From NCBI GenBank assembly GCA_020696885.1, contig JAJFMS010000196.1, positions 1 through 6,619 of the forward strand: 6,619 bases of DNA, in the 5' to 3' direction. Every line of letters begins with the position of its first letter. Position 1 is the first letter of the stretch. The stretch comes from Armatimonadota bacterium (lineage in GTDB: Bacteria > Armatimonadota > SYMT01). The notes beneath the pieces are model-generated. The model had not been told where the DNA came from. It did not search any database and saw nothing but the letters and a program-made list of their open reading frames with translations. Shown one piece after another: positions 1 through 4,906 of this stretch. The position numbers and the translations under genes were made by a program.

Positions 1-76
1 GTGCGGCCAGCGCGTAGCGGCTACTGGGCCGCGTTCCCCATTCGAACTTCGAAACTCGTAGATCGCACCTTCCGCA

Positions 77-958
77 CTACTCCCCGCCCAGCGTCTTCCT
101 TAGCAGCCCAAACACCCTCCGCTTGAACGGCGCCTGTGTCCGGCGCATCAGTCCGGGGAGGTGCCAGGCGTGGACCCCCACTCCGAGCTGGCGGGCGATC
201 CAGAGCTCGCTGCCGTTGAGGCAGAGGGACATCAACAGGCAGCAGGGCACGGCCAGCAGCGTGGGGAGCCAGGCCAGTGCGCGTGGGAGGCGGTTCCGCT
301 CCAGGATCAGCTCGTCGAACGCCAGGTGACGGGACTCGTCCAGGGCGTGGAACGCCCACACCTGCGCCACCAGACTCTCCGGGCGGGCGAGGCGGCTCTG
401 GACCATCTGGTGCGCGTAGATCGTCACCTGCTCCGCGAATCGGAGGATGATGAAGGTGAGCGTGGTCCGCAGCTTCCGGCCGGGAAGCGCGCCGGTGAAG
501 GCGAAGAGCAGGCGCAGGAGGCGGTCCACCCGGCGGGTGGGGAGGGGCGGGTAGTCCGTCACCGTGGCCTGGATGCGGCTAACCGCCCGCATGAACAGGG
601 CGTGGTGGTAGATCTCTTCCTTGATGAAGTGGCCCACGTACTCGGAGAACGGCTCAGCGGGGTCCAGGTCGTAGAGCCGCGCCAGGGTGCCGATGGCGTG
701 GCGCTCCAGCAGGCCGGTGAAGCTCATCAGGATCATCTGCTGATACTTCACGTACACGATCTGCTGAGCGGTGTCCCAGTCCCGGTCCAGCCCGGTGCCG
801 TGCAGCAGGCTCCACGCCGGATAGAGGGCGGCGTACTCCTCGTCCGTGGTCACCTGCTCCCAGTCCACGTCTACCTGCGGCGTGAACGAGCGGGTGAGCG
901 AGAGGCGGTTCAGCCGCTCGAGGAGGCGCTCATCGTGACAGTCGGCCGGCTCGTTCAT
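77..958 (-). CDS. AurF/CmlI-like non-haem diiron oxygenase
   Basis: The 293-residue protein carries the full ligand pattern of the AurF (p-aminobenzoate N-oxygenase) ferritin-like family. I see E85 in LLERHAIG, E115 and H118 in EEIYHH, E176 in FAEQVTIYAH, and H204, E208 and H211 in HALDESRH. Their order and spacing match the seven iron ligands known in AurF (E, ExxH, E, HxxxExxH). Family members use a diiron centre and O2 to oxidise arylamines to nitro groups or to hydroxylate; the substrate here cannot be told. Residues about 229-258 are strongly hydrophobic and may be a membrane-associated helix or core helix. No carrier-protein, NRPS or PKS gene is adjacent, so a role in a local biosynthetic cluster is not supported. 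ATG at 958 is the only plausible start, but it lacks a close Shine-Dalgarno; a GGAGGGGA lies 23 bases upstream behind a small hairpin. The gene lies 159 bases downstream of the TRIC gene on the same strand. Family assignment is confident; exact chemistry is unknown. Confidence 0.85.
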   Translation of the reverse strand: MNEPADCHDERLLERLNRLSLTRSFTPQVDVDWEQVTTDEEYAALYPAWSLLHGTGLDRDWDTAQQIVYVKYQQMILMSFTGLLERHAIGTLARLYDLDPAEPFSEYVGHFIKEEIYHHALFMRAVSRIQATVTDYPPLPTRRVDRLLRLLFAFTGALPGRKLRTTLTFIILRFAEQVTIYAHQMVQSRLARPESLVAQVWAFHALDESRHLAFDELILERNRLPRALAWLPTLLAVPCCLLMSLCLNGSELWIARQLGVGVHAWHLPGLMRRTQAPFKRRVFGLLRKTLGGE

Positions 959-966
959 GGCAGCAA

Positions 967-989
967 GACTTGCAGGAAGTCTCCCCTCC
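967..989 (-). promoter_or_regulatory. Distant Shine-Dalgarno plus hairpin ahead of the diiron oxygenase
   Basis: On the minus strand a GGAGGGGA (982-989) is followed at once by GACTTCCTGCAAGTC (967-981), which can fold as a 5-bp stem with a 5-base loop. Eight more bases lead to the ATG at 958. In linear distance the Shine-Dalgarno is too far (23 bases), but with the hairpin folded the effective gap is 8. The sequence is seen; a role in translation is inference. Confidence 0.3.
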
Positions 990-1065
990 GGTTCGGCGAG
1001 CTCCGGGATGAGCTGCCGTAGGTACCATTCTAGACACGACCGCTCGGAACGAACTCCCGCGATCA

Positions 1066-1094
1066 GAGTGGAGTGGTGGAGTGGTGGAGTGGTG
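1066..1094. repeat. Short tandem repeat, GAGTGGTG x3 plus a partial copy
   Basis: Three perfect 8-base copies of GAGTGGTG occupy 1071-1094, preceded by a partial GAGTG at 1066-1070. The minus strand reads as CACCACTC repeats. The tract lies in the 159-base gap between the TRIC stop and the diiron-oxygenase start, 108 bases or more from the latter. It is not part of either coding region. Copy number is likely to vary by replication slippage. Confidence 0.85.
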
Positions 1095-1117
1095 GCCGCC
1101 TGAATCCGGGCGTTCCT

Positions 1118-1840
1118 CTACACCGGTAGCTTCAGGTCTAGCCGCACGGCGAGCATCCGCAGCGAGAACGCCACCAGGATGCAGGCGGCCATCGCCACGC
1201 GCTCGGGGGCGGAGGTGGCGCGGAGCGCCACGTAGACCACGCTGCCGGCCAGCGCGCACACGGCGTAAAGCTGGGTGCGGCGGAGAACGGAGGGGATCTG
1301 CGCCAGGAAGAGGTCGCGCAAGAACCCGCCGAAGACGGCGGTGATGACGCCCAGCACCGGTGCGGCCACCACGGAGGCGTGCGCGGCCAGCGCGTAGTAG
1401 CAGCCGAGGGCGCTGAACAGCCCCAGACCGAGCGCGTCCAGGGCGGTTACCCAGAGCGGCGGCGTGCGGAGCACGCTGGAGACCGGATGGAGCAGCACCT
1501 GGGCATGTCCCCAGACGCCGCGTCGCGCAGGCTCCTCGTCGTGGCGGTCCGTCACCACGAGCACCGCCGTGCCCACCGCGGAGACCACCGCGATCGTAAT
1601 CAGGTGAATCGGCTCCTGGATCCAGAAGATCGGGTGGATGTCCAACAGCAGGTCTCGCAGCGTTCCCCCGCCGACCGCCGAGACGAACGCGATGACCGTT
1701 ACGCCCAGGAAGTCCAGGTCCCGCTCCCGCGCCTCGTAGACGCCCGTGAGCGCGGTGACCGTGATCGACGACCACTGGATCAGGCGCACATACGCCTCGG
1801 GGTCCAGCAGCGATTGCCCCAGGGCGCTCAGCCAGTCCAT
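1118..1840 (-). CDS. TRIC/UPF0126-family cation channel membrane protein
   Basis: This 240-residue membrane protein shows the internal duplication of the prokaryotic TRIC family (Pfam Gly_transporter, formerly UPF0126; YicG/YadS type). Repeat one spans about residues 24-97, with the signature VGGGTLRDLLLD (56-67). Repeat two spans about 132-205, with the parallel motif VFGGFLRDLFL (169-179). Each repeat has about three transmembrane helices, with a seventh near the C-terminus. Bacterial homologues form trimeric potassium-permeable channels; the older glycine-transporter name comes from glycine riboswitches upstream of some members. I looked for that riboswitch here and did not find it. The linker between the repeats (about 98-131) is polar and rather long. 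I chose ATG at 1840 over an upstream in-frame TTG at 1858, because GAAGGG lies 6 bases before the ATG. That same segment is complementary to an inverted-repeat end 69 bases upstream. The family call is firm; the transported ion is inferred from the family. Confidence 0.88.
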   Translation of the reverse strand: MDWLSALGQSLLDPEAYVRLIQWSSITVTALTGVYEARERDLDFLGVTVIAFVSAVGGGTLRDLLLDIHPIFWIQEPIHLITIAVVSAVGTAVLVVTDRHDEEPARRGVWGHAQVLLHPVSSVLRTPPLWVTALDALGLGLFSALGCYYALAAHASVVAAPVLGVITAVFGGFLRDLFLAQIPSVLRRTQLYAVCALAGSVVYVALRATSAPERVAMAACILVAFSLRMLAVRLDLKLPV

Positions 1841-1930
1841 TTCAATCCCTTCGAGCAAGGCCCACGCGGCGTTGATGGGTTCCGAGAAAATACACGCGTA
1901 CGGGTGTAAGCCCGACGCGAGGGATTGAAA
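1840..1930 (-). promoter_or_regulatory. Possible Shine-Dalgarno-sequestering leader of the TRIC gene
   Basis: In a minus-strand transcript, TTTCAATCCCT (1930 down to 1920) is exactly complementary over 11 bases to AGGGATTGAAA (1850 down to 1840). The latter includes the Shine-Dalgarno and the first base of the start codon. The 69-base loop between them holds a small CGGG/CCCG hairpin (1901-1914). Pairing would block initiation. The complementarity is seen. That it is regulatory, and not just a leftover of repeat-end similarity, is inference. No known riboswitch consensus is recognisable. Confidence 0.35.
1847..1852 (-). promoter_or_regulatory. Ribosome binding site of the TRIC gene
   Basis: GAAGGG on the minus strand sits 6 bases before ATG 1840 and decides the start over the TTG at 1858. 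It is part of AGGGATTGAAA (1840-1850), whose exact complement occurs upstream at 1920-1930, so it could be hidden by base pairing. Confidence 0.6.
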
Positions 1931-1943
1931 ATCACCTCGCTGG
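1918..1943. repeat. Left terminal inverted repeat
   Basis: 26 bases beginning CGAGGGATTG and ending CCTCGCTGG. It is the inverse of 2115-2139 with two mismatches and one extra base. Its outer part also resembles, in inverse orientation, the TRIC start region at 1840-1853. Confidence 0.85.
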
Positions 1944-2114
1944 ATGGCCTGCGGCCAGTCGTCCTCCGGACGGGAGACCCCTCGACCTAGCCGAGCAAGC
2001 GTACGCGGTTATTCACTCAATATCCATCAACGCCTTCTCAACGAGGGACTTACAAAAAGCAGGTGAAAGCCGCCGGCCGGGATCCCGTCGCCCCGCGTCC
2101 GTGAGGACGCCTTG

Positions 2115-2139
2115 CCAGCGAGGCGATCTTAATCCCTCG
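2115..2139. repeat. Right terminal inverted repeat
   Basis: 25 bases beginning CCAGCGAGG and ending AATCCCTCG. It is the partner of 1918-1943 and ends 18 bases from the aldolase stop codon. Confidence 0.85.
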
Positions 2140-2157
2140 TCCGCTTCGGCACGGCGG

Positions 2158-3192
2158 TTACAGACACGCCCGCAGGCTTTCAGCCAGCGCGAGCACATCT
2201 TCTTCGGTGGTGTCCCAGGAGCACATCAGCCGCGCGCCGCCCTGGCCGATGAAGGTGTAGAACTTCCAGCCCGCGGCCCGGAGCGCTTCGGCCGCGGCCG
2301 GTGGGAGCTGAACGAATACGGAGTTCGCCTCGCGCGGGAACAGGAGCGTGACGCCCGGGATGCGGCGCAGCTCCGTCTCCAGCAGCGCCGCCATGTTGTT
2401 GGCCTGGCGGGCGTAGCGCAGCCAGGCGCCCTCGGCGAGCATCCCCACCCAGGGCGCGGCCAGGAACCGCATCTTGCTGGCGAGCTGCCCCGCCTGCTTG
2501 CAGCGGTAGTCGAACTCCTGGGCCAGGTCCCGGTTGAAGAACACCACCGCCTCCCCGAGCCCGCCGCCGTTCTTAGTGCCGCCGAACGAGAGCACCTCCA
2601 CGCCGGCTTCCCAGGTGATCTCCCGCGGCGCAACCCCAAGCGCGGCCACGGCGTTCGCGAAGCGCGCGCCGTCCATGTGCAGCCGCAGCCCCAGGCGCCG
2701 CACCTCTTCGGAGATGGCGCCGATCTCCTCCGGGCGATAGACCGTGCCCAGCTCCGTCGCCTGGGTGAGGCTCACGACCTTCGGCTTCGGGTAATGGATG
2801 TCGTCCCGACGCAGCACCTTCGCTTCCAGGGCATCCGGATCGATCTTGCCGTCCTCGCCGGGGACCAGCAGGATCTTGGTGCCGTTGGAGAAGAACTCCG
2901 GCGCCCCGCACTCGTCCGTCTCCACGTGCGCGGTTTCGTGGCACAGGATGCTGTGATAGCTCTGGCACATCGCGGAGAGCGCCAGGGAGTTGGCGGCCGT
3001 GCCGTTGAAGACGAAGAACACCTCGCAGGGCGTCTCGAACAGCTCGCGGATCAGCTCAGAGGCCCGCGCGGTCCAGGGGTCGTCCCCGTAGGCCGCTACG
3101 TGACCCCGGTTCGCCTGGTCCATCGCTGCCCACGCCTCGGGACAGATGCCGGCGTAGTTGTCGCTCGCGAACTGACGGATGCGGGGTTCCAT
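2158..3192 (-). CDS. ltaE: Low-specificity L-threonine aldolase, PLP-dependent
   Basis: The 344-residue protein is a fold-type I PLP enzyme of the beta-eliminating lyase/threonine aldolase family (PF01212). It would cleave L-threonine or L-allo-threonine, and related beta-hydroxy amino acids, to glycine plus an aldehyde in the cytosol. The N-terminus FASDNYAG (8-15) and GHVAAYGDDPWT (30-41) are typical. FNGTAAN (62-68) forms the phosphate-binding loop. H85 or H89 in CHETAH should stack on or near the cofactor. HMDGARFANA (172-181) supplies D174 for the pyridine nitrogen and R177. FGGTKNGG (203-210) has the Schiff-base lysine K207, and R321 in ARLMCSW likely binds the substrate carboxylate. 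Length matches the Pseudomonas-type enzymes (about 345 residues). ATG 3192 has AGGA 8 bases upstream. The gene is divergent from an XRE-cupin regulator, suggesting regulated amino-acid catabolism. Stereospecificity cannot be read from sequence. Confidence 0.9.
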   Translation of the reverse strand: MEPRIRQFASDNYAGICPEAWAAMDQANRGHVAAYGDDPWTARASELIRELFETPCEVFFVFNGTAANSLALSAMCQSYHSILCHETAHVETDECGAPEFFSNGTKILLVPGEDGKIDPDALEAKVLRRDDIHYPKPKVVSLTQATELGTVYRPEEIGAISEEVRRLGLRLHMDGARFANAVAALGVAPREITWEAGVEVLSFGGTKNGGGLGEAVVFFNRDLAQEFDYRCKQAGQLASKMRFLAAPWVGMLAEGAWLRYARQANNMAALLETELRRIPGVTLLFPREANSVFVQLPPAAAEALRAAGWKFYTFIGQGGARLMCSWDTTEEDVLALAESLRACL

Positions 3193-3267
3193 GCTGATAT
3201 CCTGTATAGTAGACTTCCGGTCCAGTATATCGAACCGACCCTGCGCTGCCCTGGAATTTTTTCCGGT
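3193..3267. promoter_or_regulatory. Shared divergent promoter/operator region, aldolase and XRE-cupin regulator
   Basis: These 75 bases serve both divergent genes. The segment 3196-3231 is AT-rich against GC-rich flanks and holds -10-like hexamers on both strands: TATAGT 3205-3210 (+), TATATC 3226-3231 (+), and TATACT as the complement of 3224-3229 (-). None has a good -35 at 17 bases. The aldolase ribosome site AGGA is the complement of 3200-3203. The regulator's start at 3268 has only a weak GGAA at 3253-3256 upstream. Confidence 0.5.
3205..3229. promoter_or_regulatory. Dyad, candidate operator of the XRE-cupin regulator
   Basis: An imperfect dyad reads TATAnTnGAC, five bases, GTCnAnTATA, with 8 of 10 arm positions complementary and centre at 3217. 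An overlapping wider dyad pairs GATATnCTGnA (3196-3206) with its inverse at 3221-3231, 9 of 11 positions. Both arms cover -10-like hexamers, so binding would block both promoters. XRE regulators usually bind such dyads beside their own gene; the specific link is inference. Confidence 0.4.
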
Positions 3268-3897
3268 ATGGAAGAATCACTGAACCCGCCGCCATTATTG
3301 CCCGCAGAGACTGCCTCCACCACGCGGCAAGACGCCGAGGCGGTAGGCCGGGCTCTCTGCGCGCGCGTGCGGGAGCTCCGGAAGAAGCGTGGCTGGACCC
3401 TGGAGGAGCTCTCCGCGGCGTGCGGCGTGAGCCGCTCCATGCTGAGTGAGATCGAGCGGGAGCGCGCCAACCCTACGCTGGTGGTGGCGTTTCGGATTGC
3501 GGAAGCGTTCGGGATGTCGCTGGGGGAGCTGGTGGAGTTGCCCGGGGGGCGCCAGCGGATCGAAGTGATCCGGGCCGGGGACCGCAGCTACCACTACCGC
3601 TCGGACGCGGACTGCCGCATCCGCACGCTGTCCCCGCTGCATCTGGAAAAGTCCGTCGAGTTCTACGAGATCGGCCTGCGGGAAGGCGGCGCCCTCCGCA
3701 GCCTGGCGCACTTCGCCGGCACCCGGGAGCTGGTGACGGTGCGTCAGGGCTCCCTCCGCGTTACCTCCGGCGACGTGACGGAAGAGCTCTCCCCCGGCGA
3801 CTCCGCCTCCTATCCCGCGGACGTGCCCCACGCCCTGGACAACACCGGTGCCGACGAGGCGGTGGTGTACCTGGTGGTGACTTACCCGGTGGATTGA
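3268..3897 (+). CDS. XRE-family transcriptional regulator with C-terminal cupin sensor domain
   Basis: The 209-residue protein joins an XRE helix-turn-helix (about 29-88) to a small cupin barrel (about 131-205). The HTH core runs LEELSAACGVSRSMLSEIE (45-63), and RANPTLVVAFRIAEAFG follows. Such two-domain regulators (the PuuR/SutR-type class) bind DNA as dimers and sense a small molecule in the cupin. Cupin motif one is partly intact: H148 and E154 are present, but the first histidine of the usual HxH is leucine (L146). Motif two keeps P183, H188 and N192. A reduced metal site, or effector binding without metal, is therefore possible. I placed the start at ATG 3268. The frame stays open far upstream, but that part only mirrors the aldolase on the other strand. 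The divergent layout implies control of the threonine aldolase and of itself; the effector may be an amino acid or derivative, which is a guess. Confidence 0.87.
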   Translation: MEESLNPPPLLPAETASTTRQDAEAVGRALCARVRELRKKRGWTLEELSAACGVSRSMLSEIERERANPTLVVAFRIAEAFGMSLGELVELPGGRQRIEVIRAGDRSYHYRSDADCRIRTLSPLHLEKSVEFYEIGLREGGALRSLAHFAGTRELVTVRQGSLRVTSGDVTEELSPGDSASYPADVPHALDNTGADEAVVYLVVTYPVD

Positions 3898-4261
3898 GTC
3901 TTCCGACGGTGGCGTTGGTTGCCTACCGAGGATGACCGTGCTTTGCAGCTTCTCCGGCGGAGGCGTCCGCGGCGCTCCAGCAGCCGCAGGTTCGGGGACC
4001 GGGTCAGCTACGGCTGAGCAGGATGACCAAACACCAGGGAGCTCATGCGCAGGAACGCGAGCCGGGAAACGGGCCGGGCAGTTGGACACGGACATCGCAC
4101 CTCCAAATGGGACGACGGTTCGCCACGCTAGAAGCGTGCAGACCCCGAAGGAGGCGGCTTTCACGGTAGAATTGACCGTTGGTTCCGTTGTGATCGCACG
4201 ATAACCGTTCGCGGCAGCCAATCCTGAGACGTGCGGTAGAGATGAAGGAGTAACAGATCCA
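3898..4261. other. 364-base intergenic region with small hairpins, no convincing gene
   Basis: Between the regulator stop and the Uma2 start I see no supported gene; open frames on both strands have low-complexity Ala/Pro/Gly products or no ribosome site. Three hairpins are visible. GCGGA-GGCG-TCCGC is at 3957-3970. TCAGC-TACG-GCTGA is at 4004-4017, with a stable UNCG-type loop. CACGCT-AGA-AGCGTG is at 4122-4136. None is followed by a T-run, so any terminator role is uncertain. TTGACC at 4172-4177 resembles a -35, but the nearest -10-like GATAAC (4200-4205) is 22 bases away, which is too far. TAGAAT at 4167-4172 is another isolated -10-like hexamer. Confidence 0.5.
4245..4250 (+). promoter_or_regulatory. 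Ribosome binding site of the Uma2 gene
   Basis: AAGGAG lies 11 bases before ATG 4262. The match is strong and the spacing slightly long; it supports this start. Confidence 0.6.
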
Positions 4262-4849
4262 ATGTCCGTGGCCCATGAACAACTCATCTCCCCGGCAGAA
4301 TACCTGGCTCTTGAGCGGGAAGCCGAAACCAGGAGCGAGTTCGTCAATGGCCGGATCTACGCCATGTCCGGAGCCTCTCCGGTGCACAACCAGATCGCCG
4401 CGAACCTGATGGGGCTGCTCTGGTCGCTTCTGCGCGAGACTCCGTGCCGGCCTTACGGCAGCGACCAGAGGGTCGCGGTGCCTGCCACCAGGATGTACAC
4501 GTACCCCGATGTCTCTGTCGCCTGTCCACCTGAGGAGTTCGACCCGGAGGATGCGCACACGCTGATCAACCCCACGGCATTGTTCGAGATCCTCTCACCC
4601 AGCACGGAAGCGTACGATCGAGGGGCGAAGTTTGGGCACTACCGCCGGATCGCCTCGCTGCGCGAATACTGGCTCCTCGCGACCGATCACCGACGAGTAG
4701 AGCGGTATGTCCACAGGGGCGACGAGTGGATCCTCCAGGAGTTCGAGGGCGCCGAGGCGCGCGTGCCGCTCGAAGTGGTTCCCGGCGCCGAGCTCCCGCT
4801 CGCGGAGATCTACCTCCGTGTGGACCTGCCGGCGCAGCCGCTGCGCTGA
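4262..4849 (+). CDS. Uma2-family (DUF820) PD-(D/E)XK nuclease-like protein
   Basis: The 195-residue protein matches Uma2/DUF820 (PF05685), a restriction-endonuclease-like fold abundant in cyanobacteria and several high-GC phyla. Visible family marks are the start SPAEYLALEREAETRSEFVNG (E26), VHNQI (41-45, H42), YPDVSV with D83, FEILSPST with E109, DRGAKFGHYR with D119 and K123, and REYWLLATDHRRVERY (134-149). D83, E109 and K123 fit the PD-(D/E)XK catalytic triad, so the active site looks intact. The biological role of Uma2 proteins is not established; many occur as scattered singletons. ATG 4262 follows an AAGGAG ribosome site. Length is normal for the family. The gene converges on the VOC gene, with 57 bases between their stops, and shows no operon partner. 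Confidence 0.88.
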   Translation: MSVAHEQLISPAEYLALEREAETRSEFVNGRIYAMSGASPVHNQIAANLMGLLWSLLRETPCRPYGSDQRVAVPATRMYTYPDVSVACPPEEFDPEDAHTLINPTALFEILSPSTEAYDRGAKFGHYRRIASLREYWLLATDHRRVERYVHRGDEWILQEFEGAEARVPLEVVPGAELPLAEIYLRVDLPAQPLR

Positions 4850-4883
4850 ACCGGGTCCGGAAGCGGCTGCCCCCGAACCCGGT
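4850..4883. terminator. Hairpin between convergent genes, candidate bidirectional terminator
   Basis: ACCGGGTCCGG (4850-4860) and CCGAACCCGGT (4873-4883) pair over 11 positions with one mismatch around a 12-base loop. The stem starts immediately after the Uma2 stop and lies 23 bases past the VOC stop on the other strand. A second palindrome, AGCACCGGGTGCT (4893-4905), abuts the VOC stop and can compete for pairing, since both contain ACCGGGT. There is no T-run, so intrinsic termination is plausible but not certain. Confidence 0.45.
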
Positions 4884-4906
4884 GTGGCGTGGAGCACCGG
4901 GTGCTG

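Larger units (their letters stand above)
1918..2139. mobile_element. MITE-like element with 25-26 base terminal inverted repeats
   Basis: The left end (1918-1943) starts CGAGGGATT and ends CCTCGCTGG. The right end (2115-2139) is its inverse, starting CCAGCGAGG and ending AATCCCTCG. Aligned, 23 of 25 positions are identical, with one extra base in the left arm. Further in, both sides carry a CGTCC/GGACG hairpin (1960-1972 and 2096-2109), and the left side has another TGGCC/GGCCA hairpin (1945-1957). At 222 bases with no plausible transposase it is too small to be autonomous. A MITE, or the collapsed shell of an insertion sequence, fits best. I see no clear target-site duplication, and I cannot match the ends to a named IS family. 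It abuts the aldolase stop (18 bases) and lies 77 bases above the TRIC start, so it may also act as a terminator or leader. A purely structural, non-mobile inverted repeat is the alternative. Confidence 0.55.
1841..2157. other. 317-base gap between the TRIC and aldolase genes
   Basis: This stretch separates two minus-strand genes. Most of it is the inverted-repeat element at 1918-2139. The rest is the 77-base proximal leader of the TRIC gene and 18 bases below the aldolase stop. An AT-richer core near 2009-2056 stands out from the GC-rich flanks and could hold a promoter reading toward TRIC, but no well-spaced -35/-10 pair is clear. The palindrome GCGTACGC occurs at 1999-2006 and the related GCGTACG at 1896-1902. 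A 61-codon open frame here has no ribosome site and is not called. Confidence 0.6.

Noticed and set aside
161..1021. Long plus-strand frame over the diiron oxygenase
   Set aside because: A GC-rich antisense shadow. The minus strand has a full set of family motifs.
930..1775. 281-codon minus-strand frame over the TRIC gene
   Set aside because: Gly/Arg-rich composition with no domain; the overlapping frame has clear TRIC repeats.
1840..1930. CRISPR-like ATTGAAA words
   Set aside because: The words are inverted, not direct, occur only as repeat ends, and there is no spacer periodicity or cas gene.
1841..2157. Glycine riboswitch upstream of the TRIC gene
   Set aside because: The family sometimes has one, but its conserved core segments are not visible on the minus strand here.
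2013..2198. 61-codon minus-strand frame within the inverted-repeat element
   Set aside because: It overlaps the aldolase end, lacks a ribosome site and shows no transposase motif.
2101..3267. Upstream extension of the XRE-cupin frame to a 598-residue protein
   Set aside because: This frame only mirrors the aldolase gene on the other strand. The product is Arg/Gln/His-rich with no domain, and the true regulator begins at ATG 3268.
3932..4204. 90-codon plus-strand frame in the 364-base gap
   Set aside because: Low-complexity Ala/Gly/Thr product, no properly spaced ribosome site and no family resemblance.
3295..4347. 350-codon minus-strand frame across the regulator, gap and Uma2 start
   Set aside because: It overlaps two well-supported genes and has shadow-like composition. 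An internal ATG near 4095 with a GGAGG was considered, but the product has no recognisable domain and runs into the regulator's antisense.
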